Shown piece by piece: positions 29,147-37,451 of a DNA stretch of 64,000 nucleotides (positions are counted from its first letter, which is position 1; each line of letters begins with the position of its first letter). The position numbers and the translations under genes were made by a program. Source of the stretch: Pseudomonas saudimassiliensis (GTDB lineage: Bacteria > Pseudomonadota > Gammaproteobacteria > Pseudomonadales > Pseudomonadaceae); contig NZ_LK391969.1 of assembly GCF_000939975.1 (NCBI RefSeq), forward strand, positions 1,249,036-1,313,035, written 5' to 3'. The notes beneath the pieces are model-generated. The model was not told the origin of the DNA. It saw nothing but the letters and a program-made list of their open reading frames with translations, and ran no database searches.

Positions 29147-30032
29147 CCTGCAGTTGACGCGTGGCGAGTGCCAGCGCTGCGCCGCTGGTCACCAGTCGCA
29201 GCTTGTCCCATTTTGTGGTCGACACACGCTGGTCCCAGGCTGCAGCGCCCCGCTCCTTCACCTTGATGCCGATCTCCCGGTACACGCCGCGGGCGGTGGC
29301 AATCGCCCAGGCGGAGCGCAGGGGCAGCGCTGGCAGTCCCTGGCAGGCAGACAGGTAATAAGGCTCGGCCAGATCGACCAGCCGCCCCGCCAGTCTGGCC
29401 ACCGCCTCCCGATGCCCGGGCAGAGCCAGCTCCTGTCTGGGTATACCCTCCTCGCTTAACCACTGGGCAGGCAGATAACACCGCCCTACCCTGGCGTCCT
29501 CCACGATATCCCGGGCGATATTGGTCAGCTGGAATGCCAATCCCAGATCACAGGCTCGATCAAGCGTAGCCTCCTCCTGGGCGCCCATGATGACCGCCAT
29601 CATCAGCCCCACTACCCCCGCGACGTGATAGCAATACTCGAGGGTGTCATCGATCGTCTCGTACTGGCGCCCCTGCACATCCATGGCGAACCCCTGCAGG
29701 TGCTCCTGCGCATAGCGCTCGGGTATGGCGTGCCGTTGGGCTACCTCCTGCAAGGCAGCAAACGCGGGATTGGTCATCGGCTCGCCGGCGTAGGCCCGGC
29801 GTGTCAGCTCGACCAATTCAGCCAGCCGCTGTTCACTGCCGTCGCTGCTGCCAGGGGTTTGGCCGAAGCCCAGCTCCTGGCCATCGACCACGTCGTCGCA
29901 ATAGCGGCACCAGGCATACAGCATCACCGCGCTGCGCCGCGTGGGTGGATCAAACAACCTGGCCGCTGCGGCGAAGCTTTTGGAGCCCACCTCGATGGTG
30001 CGGGTGGCGTGGTCGAGGAGTGCTTCGTTCAT
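29109..30032 (-). CDS. crtB: 15-cis-phytoene synthase CrtB
   Basis: 307-residue squalene/phytoene synthase joining two GGPP head to head. The first Asp-rich motif is DDVVD at residues 46-50; the second is NIARDIVEDARVGRCYLP (DxxxD). Start at the ATG 30032, eight bases after the crtI stop. Last gene of the leftward idi-crtX-crtY-crtI-crtB operon. Confidence 0.96.
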   Translation of the reverse strand: MNEALLDHATRTIEVGSKSFAAAARLFDPPTRRSAVMLYAWCRYCDDVVDGQELGFGQTPGSSDGSEQRLAELVELTRRAYAGEPMTNPAFAALQEVAQRHAIPERYAQEHLQGFAMDVQGRQYETIDDTLEYCYHVAGVVGLMMAVIMGAQEEATLDRACDLGLAFQLTNIARDIVEDARVGRCYLPAQWLSEEGIPRQELALPGHREAVARLAGRLVDLAEPYYLSACQGLPALPLRSAWAIATARGVYREIGIKVKERGAAAWDQRVSTTKWDKLRLVTSGAALALATRQLQATPRGALWPRPR

Positions 30033-30040
30033 GGGTGAAC

Positions 30041-31519
30041 CTACTCCAGCATGAGTTTGGCGGTGGCCTTGGCTGAGCCAACTACCCCCGGCACGCCAGC
30101 CCCCGGGTGCGTACCGGCACCTACCAGATACAGGTTGGGCAGCACCGCGTCGCGGTTATGCGGCCGGAACCAGGCACTCTGCGTCAGGATCGGTTCCAGC
30201 GAAAAGGCTGAACCCAGGTGCGCGTTGAGCTCGTCACGGAAATCCAGCGGCGTGAAGAAGCGGCTGGTCACCAGGTTCTTGCGCAGCCCCGGAATATAGT
30301 GCTCCTCCAGGTATTCCAGGATGCGATCGCGGTATCTTGGTCCTTCCACCGTCCAGTCGATGGGCGCGTTGCCCAGGTGGGGCACGGGCGCGAGCACGTA
30401 GTGGGCGCTGCAGCCGGGCGGTGCGAGTGATGGGTCGGTAACGCAGGGCGCGTGCAGATAGAGGGAAAAGTCATCCGCCAGGGCATCGTGCTTGAAGATC
30501 TCGTTGATCAATTCCCGGTAGCGCGGGCCGAAGCACACCGTATGGTGCTGCAGGTTATCGGGCACCTTGTTCAGCCCGAAATAGATGACAAACAGCGACA
30601 TGCTGAAGCGCTTGGACTTGAGCGACTTGGCCTGGCTCACACCACGCGGCTCATGGCCGAGCAGACGCTCGTAGGTATGCACCACATCGGCATTGGAGGC
30701 CAGGGCATCGGCGTTGAAAACCCGGCCATCCTCAAGCCTTACCGCGCTGACCCGACCATCATGTACCTCGACCCGCGCCACCTCGGCGTTGAGCTCCAAG
30801 GTGCCACCCAGATCCTCGAACAGCCTGACCATGCCCTGCACCAGGGCACCCGTGCCGCCCCGGGGAAACCATACGCCCCATTGGCGCTCCAGCGCATGGA
30901 TCAGTGTATAGATGGACGAGGTTTCAAAGGGGTTTCCACCCACCAGCAACGAATGAAAGGAGAAAGCCTGGCGCAGATGCTCGTCCTTGATGAAGCGCGA
31001 CACCATGCTATACACGCTGCGCCAGGCCTGCAGCTTGGCCAGCTGCGGACCGGCAGCGACCATATCGCGAATGGTCAGGAAGGGCACGGTGCCGAGTTTG
31101 ACGTAGCCTTCCTCGAAGACTGCCCGAGAGTAGGCCAGAAACTGGCGGTAGCCTTCGACGTCCCCCGGGTTACGCTCCCCTATCTGCCGCTCCAGCGCCG
31201 CCTGGTCATTGAGGTAATCGAAGGGCGGCGCATCCTCCCAGCAGAGCCGGTAGAAGGGCGTAACCGGCAGCAGCTCGACGTAATCGGCCATGGGCCTGCC
31301 GGCCAGCGCAAACAGCTCCTCCAGGGCGGACGGATCAGTGATCACCGTAGGCCCGGCGTCGAAGGTAAACCCTTGGTCCTCATACACATAGGCGCGGCCG
31401 CCGGGCTTGTCGCGCTTTTCCAGCACGGTCACCTGATAGCCCCCCGCCTGTAACCGGATGGCCAGCGCCAGGCCGCCGAAACCGGCGCCGATGACCACGG
31501 CGCGCTTACGTAGAGTCAT
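30041..31519 (-). CDS. crtI: Phytoene desaturase CrtI (lycopene-forming)
   Basis: 492-residue FAD-dependent bacterial-type desaturase introducing four double bonds into phytoene to give lycopene. N-terminal dinucleotide fold VVIGAGFGGLALAIRL with EKRDKPGGRAYVYED, and the C-terminal carotenoid-desaturase signature LYLVGAGTHPGAGVPGVVGS. Length equals Pantoea CrtI (492). Its ATG overlaps the crtY stop by four bases. Confidence 0.97.
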   Translation of the reverse strand: MTLRKRAVVIGAGFGGLALAIRLQAGGYQVTVLEKRDKPGGRAYVYEDQGFTFDAGPTVITDPSALEELFALAGRPMADYVELLPVTPFYRLCWEDAPPFDYLNDQAALERQIGERNPGDVEGYRQFLAYSRAVFEEGYVKLGTVPFLTIRDMVAAGPQLAKLQAWRSVYSMVSRFIKDEHLRQAFSFHSLLVGGNPFETSSIYTLIHALERQWGVWFPRGGTGALVQGMVRLFEDLGGTLELNAEVARVEVHDGRVSAVRLEDGRVFNADALASNADVVHTYERLLGHEPRGVSQAKSLKSKRFSMSLFVIYFGLNKVPDNLQHHTVCFGPRYRELINEIFKHDALADDFSLYLHAPCVTDPSLAPPGCSAHYVLAPVPHLGNAPIDWTVEGPRYRDRILEYLEEHYIPGLRKNLVTSRFFTPLDFRDELNAHLGSAFSLEPILTQSAWFRPHNRDAVLPNLYLVGAGTHPGAGVPGVVGSAKATAKLMLE

Positions 31520-32688
31520 GTACTGATCCTGATCTGCTGTGGATGGGTAAGCCGGGCCGCCTGGATGGCCTGCCCCACGGGCACGGGAGGCTTGCCCGAG
31601 ACGATACGCAGCTTGTCCAGTGCGGTAAGGCGCCCGGCATAAAACCGACGGATAAGCCCTTCAGGCAGGCCGTAGAAACGCTGCATGACCTGCCAGCGAT
31701 CGCCGGGCTCGCCGGCCAGAAACAGCATCCGGTTGAGCAGGCGGAAGAACCCCTGCCGGCGCCACTGCTGCTCGGCTGCAAGATGAATGACGCGGGATAA
31801 CGCGGCGGCAGTGACGTCCTGCGACGCGGCAATACGCTCAGCCAGCCGCACGGCATGGGGCAGGGAATACCCGGTGGTCGGATGAAACAGTCCAGCACGC
31901 AGTCCGCTTACCGGTTGCCCCGCGTGGCCGAGCCAGAACGCCGAAAAATCCCCAGCGAGGGTGATGGGCAACACGCCCTGCTCCTCGCGCAGCACCTCGA
32001 CGATCGACCAGCTCCGGGCCCGGGCATAGGCGCCAATATGCTCGCGTAACCGCACCGCGTCGATTGCCGGCCCGTCAACATAGTGGGTGTCTTCAATGAG
32101 CAGCGTATCGGCAGAAAACGGCAGGACGTAGACGAAACGATAGCCCTGCCCCTGCTCGACGCTTGCATCCATCAGGATCGGCTCGGTCAGCCCGTGGGGT
32201 TGGGCGAGGCGTACTTCCTGCCCGACAAAGGCCTGGAATCCCAGGGCCATGTTAGGGCTGGGCTGCGCACCGCGCCCGTCGATCACCGCGCCCGCCTCGA
32301 GAACCTCGCCGTTGGCCAGGGTTACCGTGGTGGGTGTCAGGCGCGTGATGCTGGCGCCGGTACGTACCTGCGCCGCCAGCGCCTGGCCCAAGACCCGAGC
32401 GAAGTCCTGCGCAGCGATACTCAGGTAGCCACCTGGCATCCGGCGTCGACGCGCCGGGAAGATCACGGTATAGGCGTCCCAGCGGTGACTGACCAGAGGC
32501 GCCAACCACCCATGCTGCGCCGGCGTCAGATCGCCATCGTGGAACGACCAGGTGTGATTGCCGCCGAGTCGTTCCCCCTGCTCCAGCAGCAGGATGCGCA
32601 ATTCCGGCCGCTGTTGGTGCAGGCGCCAGGCAATCAGTCCGTTGGCCAGGCCGCCGCCGGCCAGGATGATGTCGTAATGCACGGTCAA
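31516..32688 (-). CDS. crtY: Lycopene beta-cyclase CrtY
   Basis: 390-residue flavoprotein cyclase that closes both ends of lycopene to beta-carotene by a non-redox reaction using reduced FAD. The N-terminus DIILAGGGLANGLIAWRL is the cyclase dinucleotide-binding motif; GLFHPTTGYSLPHAVRLAE near residue 285 is characteristic of the CrtY type. Overlaps both neighbours by four bases (stop with the crtI start, start with the crtX stop). Confidence 0.96.
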   Translation of the reverse strand: MTVHYDIILAGGGLANGLIAWRLHQQRPELRILLLEQGERLGGNHTWSFHDGDLTPAQHGWLAPLVSHRWDAYTVIFPARRRRMPGGYLSIAAQDFARVLGQALAAQVRTGASITRLTPTTVTLANGEVLEAGAVIDGRGAQPSPNMALGFQAFVGQEVRLAQPHGLTEPILMDASVEQGQGYRFVYVLPFSADTLLIEDTHYVDGPAIDAVRLREHIGAYARARSWSIVEVLREEQGVLPITLAGDFSAFWLGHAGQPVSGLRAGLFHPTTGYSLPHAVRLAERIAASQDVTAAALSRVIHLAAEQQWRRQGFFRLLNRMLFLAGEPGDRWQVMQRFYGLPEGLIRRFYAGRLTALDKLRIVSGKPPVPVGQAIQAARLTHPQQIRIST

Positions 32689-33971
32689 CGCGACCCCTCC
32701 GCCAGGACGGGGCGCCCGGTGCGCATCACCTGCTCAACGATATCGGCTGCGGCGGGTGTGCCTCCTGCGGCTTCCACCTCCGCGCCCAGGCGCGCCAGCC
32801 GTGGGGCAAAACTCGACTCAGTCAGCAGGCGCTGCAGCAGACCGCTCATGGCGCCACTGCGGCAAAAATGCGGCGCCGCCTTGAGTCCCACGCCTGCGTG
32901 ACAAACCCGCGCGGCGACTCCCGCCTGGTCAAAGGCGATGGGCAGGGCAAGAATCGGCGTGCGGGCGGCCAGCGCGTCCATCACCGTGTTAAGTCCGCCA
33001 TGGGAGATTACTGCATCAGCCCGCGCCAGGGCCGCACGCTGCGGTGCGAAATCCGTCACCCAGGTTGTGCCATGCCGTTCCAGCGCCCTGGCCTGTGCCG
33101 TGTTCAGTCCATTGCAGTGCGCCAGCAGCAGCTGTACATCAAGCCGGCGGCACGCCCGCGCGATACGCTTGAACAGGGCATAGCGCTGGCCCTGGAGCGT
33201 GCCGAGGGAGGCAAACACCAGCGGCCGGTCATCCGCCACCTCGTAAGGCAACGGCGGCTCGGCCTCGGTGCCAGTCCGCAGCGGACCGACATGATGAAAG
33301 TGTGCGGGCAATTCCGCACGCGGGAATTCGAAGCCCGGTACCGTCTGGCTGATCTGGGCGAGGGGGGACATGCATTGATGCAAGCCGTCCCGTGGCGCCA
33401 ACCCCAGGGTAGATGCCTGTTCGGCGATAACCCGGCGATGCCGGCCCATCATCCAGTCGTAAACCCGGGCGCTGCCTTGGTAGAGCTGCCGGGAGCGCGC
33501 ATCCGCGCCATAGGCCATCGGCATCACCGGCAAGGGGATACCGCGTTCACGATTTACCGGGAGGGCGCAGGCTACCGAAATGAACGGCAGGCCTGCGGCT
33601 TCGGCAACCAGGCCGCCCGCCGCCTCCATCTGGTCGCAGATAAGGGCATCGATGTGCAAGGTCCTCAACACCGGCGGCAGTTCCCGACAGAGCATGTCGG
33701 TGGTGCGCGCCATATCAGCGATCAGGCGCAGCAGACCAAACGGGCCGCCCGGATTGGCGGCGCAGCGCAGCGTCGCAGCCAGGCTGCCAGCAGGATGCGA
33801 TCGCAATCCCACAGCGTGGAAGCGTATCAGGGGCGAATCCAGCCAGGCTACGGCGTCCTGCTGATGAATGAAGGTAACCTGATGCCCACGTTTGACGAGC
33901 TCCAGGCCCAACGCTTGCAGGGCGCGAAAATGGCTGGGTAATGCCGGCGCAACGACGGCGAGATGACTCAT
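32685..33971 (-). CDS. crtX: Zeaxanthin glucosyltransferase CrtX
   Basis: 428-residue GT-B glycosyltransferase transferring glucose from UDP-glucose to the 3-hydroxyls of zeaxanthin. N-terminus [35 protein letters not shown] is the CrtX start; the C-terminal nucleotide-sugar motif is [32 protein letters not shown]. Presence between idi and crtY indicates that the end product is zeaxanthin mono- or diglucoside rather than free zeaxanthin. Confidence 0.95.
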   Translation of the reverse strand: MSHLAVVAPALPSHFRALQALGLELVKRGHQVTFIHQQDAVAWLDSPLIRFHAVGLRSHPAGSLAATLRCAANPGGPFGLLRLIADMARTTDMLCRELPPVLRTLHIDALICDQMEAAGGLVAEAAGLPFISVACALPVNRERGIPLPVMPMAYGADARSRQLYQGSARVYDWMMGRHRRVIAEQASTLGLAPRDGLHQCMSPLAQISQTVPGFEFPRAELPAHFHHVGPLRTGTEAEPPLPYEVADDRPLVFASLGTLQGQRYALFKRIARACRRLDVQLLLAHCNGLNTAQARALERHGTTWVTDFAPQRAALARADAVISHGGLNTVMDALAARTPILALPIAFDQAGVAARVCHAGVGLKAAPHFCRSGAMSGLLQRLLTESSFAPRLARLGAEVEAAGGTPAAADIVEQVMRTGRPVLAEGSR

Positions 33972-35014
33972 TCCAGGCGTACACCGTCAAGATGCAATGG
34001 CGCCCGCCGCAGGGCAGCCAGATTGGCGCTGCCGGTACAGAAGCAGGCGATGCGCAACTGGCGGACAAGTACATCGAAATGCGCGATTACCGCCTCGGTG
34101 GACTGGGTAGCACTCTGCAGTACCGCTGCGGCCTGGCCGACCAGGTCTGCACCCAGGCGAATCGCCTTGGCCGCGTCCACACCGTTGCGAATCCCACCGG
34201 AGGCTATCAGGGGGGTGGTCGGCAGAGCCCGGCGGGCCTGTACTATCGCCTGCGTAGTGGGGATTCCCCAGTCAACGAAAGCCATGGCTACCTGGCGGTC
34301 AGCCTCGCTTGCGGCCCGTTCGGCTTCGACCAGGGCCCAGCTGGTGCCGCCGGCACCCGCCACATCAATCACCGACACCCCCACCTCCACCAACGACTGC
34401 GCCACCGAGGCGGAAATACCCGCCCCCACCTCCTTGACGACTACCGGTACCTGGCAACGCTGCACCAGTGCACCGATAGCGTCGAGCACCCGGCGCCAAT
34501 CACGGTCGCCTCCGCCCTGGACCGCCTCCTGCAACGGGTTGAGATGAATGATCAGCGCATCGGCACCGATCATGTCCACCGCCCGGCGTGCCCAATCCAT
34601 CGTGGAGCCGTCGGCCAGTTGAGCAGCCCCGATATTAGCCAGCAGGGGAACATCCGGAGCGAGAGTACGTAGCTCACCGGTCAGGCCATGGTCGATACCG
34701 GATTCGACAGCTACCCTCTGGGAACCTATCGCCAAAGCGATACCCAAAGCTTGGGCGGCTTCGGCCAGGTGGTGGTTGATGTATTTGGCCCGTGCCGCGC
34801 CGCCGGTCATGGAGCTGATGAGCAGGGGCGCCTGCAACGTCCTGCCCAGAAAGCGGGCACTGAGATCGATCGCATCCAGATGCAGCTCTGGCAACGCACA
34901 ATGCTCGAACTGATAACGGGCGAACTGATCGCCGGTAGGCACAGGTGTCCTGCGCGAATCGAGCACGATGTCCAGATGGTCATTCTTGCGAATGACCAGA
35001 TTACCGTCGCTCAT
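33968..35014 (-). CDS. fni: Type 2 isopentenyl-diphosphate delta-isomerase
   Basis: 348-residue FMN- and NADPH-dependent type 2 IDI (Fni), balancing IPP and DMAPP for GGPP synthesis. Visible features: [10 protein letters not shown] at the N-terminus, [14 protein letters not shown], the [11 protein letters not shown] region, [17 protein letters not shown] and a C-terminal FMN-phosphate-binding [12 protein letters not shown]. It is the first gene of the leftward crt operon, with a four-base overlap with crtX. Bacteria using the MEP pathway can do without it, so its job here is probably to boost carotenoid flux. Confidence 0.95.
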   Translation of the reverse strand: MSDGNLVIRKNDHLDIVLDSRRTPVPTGDQFARYQFEHCALPELHLDAIDLSARFLGRTLQAPLLISSMTGGAARAKYINHHLAEAAQALGIALAIGSQRVAVESGIDHGLTGELRTLAPDVPLLANIGAAQLADGSTMDWARRAVDMIGADALIIHLNPLQEAVQGGGDRDWRRVLDAIGALVQRCQVPVVVKEVGAGISASVAQSLVEVGVSVIDVAGAGGTSWALVEAERAASEADRQVAMAFVDWGIPTTQAIVQARRALPTTPLIASGGIRNGVDAAKAIRLGADLVGQAAAVLQSATQSTEAVIAHFDVLVRQLRIACFCTGSANLAALRRAPLHLDGVRLE

Positions 35015-35182
35015 ATAAAGCGCAGCTCCCAGGAAGATTGAATATTTATGCGACCAACCTTATGCAAATTCCGATTGCCCTACTTTAATGCATAGGAGTG
35101 ACACCCGAACTCAGCTGTGACCAATTACAGTTCAACAACCAGCAAGACGCAAACAAGAAGCCGGCCCGGGAGCCTATTCACC
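35015..35182. promoter_or_regulatory. Divergent idi/crtE control region
   Basis: 168 bp between the idi and crtE starts. Leftward, TTGCAT, 17 bp and TATTCA form a weak promoter; rightward, TTGAAT (near 35038), 17 bp and TATGCA another. TATGCA (35061-35066) and TGCATA (35089-35094) form an inverted repeat with a 22-bp centre that could bind a regulator. No regulator gene is adjacent, so control cannot be assigned. Confidence 0.35.
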
Positions 35183-36088
35183 ATGGATGAATTATCTGCC
35201 GCGGTCAGTTCTGCCAGTCACCGCGACTTCTCCGCAATCCGGACCCGGATCGATGCGCGCCTCGCCGAACTGCTACCTCGCGACGATTCCGGCCACCACC
35301 AGATCGGCAACGCCATGCATGCAGGCACCCTCCCCGCCGGCAAGCGCGTGCGGCCTATCCTGCTGGTCCTGGCCGCACAGGATCTGGGCCACGACTCTAA
35401 CGCCCTTATCGACCTGGGTTGCGCCATTGAAATGATTCACGCCGGTTCGCTGATCGTGGACGATATGCCCTGCATGGATAACGCCTCCCTGCGCCGCGGC
35501 CAGCCAACCATCCACCGGCGCTTCGGCGAAGATATCGCGATACTGACGACGGTAGCATTGCTGTCCAAGGCGTTCGGCGTGGTGGCCTCGCTGGAGGCGG
35601 TCGACGCCGCTATCAGGACCCAGCTGGTTGCCTGCCTGGCGGAGGCCGTAGGGACGCAGGGCCTGGTCAGAGGCCAGTACGAAGATTTGCGCGAGGGCGC
35701 GCACTCTCGCTCAGCCAGGGCCATAGCAACCACCAATGAACTGAAGACCGGAGTGTTGTTTGGCGCCACGCTGCACATGGCTGGCCTGGTCGCCGGGGCC
35801 AGTGAGGGGCAGCAGCGCAGCCTGCGCCGTTTCGCCATCGAGCTGGGCCATGCCTTCCAGTTGCTTGATGACCTGACCGACGGCGAGCCGGATACCGGCA
35901 AGGATGCGGGCCAGGATACGGGCAAGTCGACGCTCGTGGCGTTGCTCGGGGTGGAGGTCACACGAAAACAGCTGATCAGACACTTGGCCCAGGCCGATGC
36001 CTGCCTGGCCGAGGTGTATGGCGCCGGCAGCCAGGTCAGCCGCTATGTACATCAGCTGTTCGCCAAAGCCCTGCCGTCGCTGCGGTAA
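35183..36088 (+). CDS. crtE: Geranylgeranyl diphosphate synthase CrtE
   Basis: 301-residue short-chain trans-prenyltransferase. The first aspartate-rich motif is DDMPCMD (about residues 93-99, the DDxxxxD form of bacterial GGPP synthases), followed by LRRGQPTIHRRFG; the second is LLDDLTDGEPDTGKD. The ATG at 35183 gives the length of Pantoea CrtE (302) and has GGGAG about 10 bases upstream; a GTG at 35117 would add 22 residues of low-complexity Ser/Thr sequence. Divergent from the other crt genes, unlike Pantoea, where crtE heads the same operon. Confidence 0.93.
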   Translation: MDELSAAVSSASHRDFSAIRTRIDARLAELLPRDDSGHHQIGNAMHAGTLPAGKRVRPILLVLAAQDLGHDSNALIDLGCAIEMIHAGSLIVDDMPCMDNASLRRGQPTIHRRFGEDIAILTTVALLSKAFGVVASLEAVDAAIRTQLVACLAEAVGTQGLVRGQYEDLREGAHSRSARAIATTNELKTGVLFGATLHMAGLVAGASEGQQRSLRRFAIELGHAFQLLDDLTDGEPDTGKDAGQDTGKSTLVALLGVEVTRKQLIRHLAQADACLAEVYGAGSQVSRYVHQLFAKALPSLR

Positions 36089-36106
36089 GACAGCTGGCGC
36101 GTTACC

Positions 36107-37276
36107 TCACCGCGCCAATTCTGCCTGCCCCTCAGCCTGCGCCCCACCCAGCCGCCAGCTCATCACCAGCACGATCAACATGCCCACAACCATGCAGATC
36201 CATGCCGCCTGCAGCGAGGCCATGGTGTCGCGGATGACGCCTGCGAGCAGCGGCATCAGGGCCGCGATGGCGTAACCGCCACCCTGGACGAAGGCCAGCA
36301 GCGCGCCGGCCTTGGCTGGGGAGTCGGCGTGATCCAGGGTGACGATCAGGGACAGCGGGAAGAGTGCGCCAATGCCCAGGCCGAGCAGGATGATCGCTGG
36401 CAGCATCAGCGGCACGGGCGAAAGAATCAGGCAAGCCAGCCCCGCCAGCACCAGCAGAATGACCCCGGTCAGCAGTGGCCGACGATCCGGGAAGCGATGC
36501 ACCAGGGATGACACAGCCAGGCCGGCCACCACTTCCATCGCCGAGAGCGCACCGAGCAGGTAGCCGGCGTGAACCGAGCTGAGCCCCAGATCGATGTAGT
36601 AGGCCGGCAACCAGGCAAGGGCGAGGGTATAGGCGCTGGTACCGATGCCGAAAAAGGCCAGCAGGAACCAGGCTCGCGAATTACGGTAGGGCAATACCAC
36701 ATGGTCCGCCGAATGCTGGCGTCCGCCGGCATAGCGCACCCAGGCAATCAGGGCGAGCAACGCGGGGACCAGCGCGACGCCCAGCACCAACCGCCAGCCA
36801 CCGACGGTCGCGGCAGGCGCCGCGCCTGCCGCGGCAATCACCGCACCGCCCATGATGCCGGTGGTGAACAGCCCCATCAGTGAGCCGGCCCGCTCGGGAT
36901 GATTGCGCTTGAGCCAGGCGGGCATCAGCGCCTGCACCATGGCGATCCCCGCCCCTGCCACCGCCGCCGAGACGATCAACCAGCCGCCGGAGTCGATGAT
37001 GAAGCGCGCGGCGCTGGCCAGGGTGATCAACAGCATGCCGAGGGCGATCCCCCGCACCTCGCCTACCCAGCGCTGTAGCCACGGGCCGCCCAGCGCGCAG
37101 GCACCCATCAAGAACACCGGCAAGGTGGTCAGCAGGCTGGCCTGGGTGCTACTGAGCCCCAGATCCTGTTGCAGTATGTCCAGCAGCGGACCGATGGCGG
37201 CCATGATCGGCCGGAGATTGAAACCAATAAGCAGGGCAAGTCCCGCAATCAGCGAGTACCGGGGAGAGGTAGACAT
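36107..37276 (-). CDS. MFS transporter of the CynX/NimT family
   Basis: 389-residue, 12-segment major facilitator protein. The N-terminus (LIAGLALLIGFNLRPIMAAIGPLLDILQQDLGLSSTQASLLTTLPVFLMGA) is typical of CynX/NimT (YeaN) exporters, whose known substrates include cyanate and 2-nitroimidazole. Substrate here is unknown. Convergent with crtE, 18 bp apart. No cynS or other cyanate gene is nearby, so the cyanate name should not be transferred. Confidence 0.85.
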   Translation of the reverse strand: MSTSPRYSLIAGLALLIGFNLRPIMAAIGPLLDILQQDLGLSSTQASLLTTLPVFLMGACALGGPWLQRWVGEVRGIALGMLLITLASAARFIIDSGGWLIVSAAVAGAGIAMVQALMPAWLKRNHPERAGSLMGLFTTGIMGGAVIAAAGAAPAATVGGWRLVLGVALVPALLALIAWVRYAGGRQHSADHVVLPYRNSRAWFLLAFFGIGTSAYTLALAWLPAYYIDLGLSSVHAGYLLGALSAMEVVAGLAVSSLVHRFPDRRPLLTGVILLVLAGLACLILSPVPLMLPAIILLGLGIGALFPLSLIVTLDHADSPAKAGALLAFVQGGGYAIAALMPLLAGVIRDTMASLQAAWICMVVGMLIVLVMSWRLGGAQAEGQAELAR

Positions 37277-37413
37277 GAATTATTTCCAGGAGGGGGAACG
37301 CGGGCGCTATCTTAACATGCCCGGCGCCTGCTGCGGACCACTTGGCCATTGCACGACAGACCAGGGATGGGGCGCGTTGCAGCGCCCCCGGCTAGATACT
37401 GCACAAGGTGATG

Positions 37414-37440
37414 ACGCCGGGACGGGACCCGCCCCGGCGT
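37414..37440 (-). terminator. Stem-loop after the RND operon
   Basis: ACGCCGGG and CCCGGCGT enclose an 11-base loop, itself containing CGGGACCCG. It starts 12 bases after the RND permease stop in its reading direction. No U-run is present on either side. Confidence 0.35.
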
Positions 37441-37451
37441 GCAGCTCACAT

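Noticed and set aside
35117..35182. GTG start of crtE at 35117
   Set aside because: Open, but the 22 extra residues are Ser/Thr/Arg-rich and unlike homologues, the Shine-Dalgarno-like AGGAG is 18 bases away, and the ATG at 35183 gives the normal family length.
36107..37276. Cyanate transporter CynX by name
   Set aside because: Family resemblance only; no cynS/cynT or regulator nearby, so a substrate cannot be assigned.
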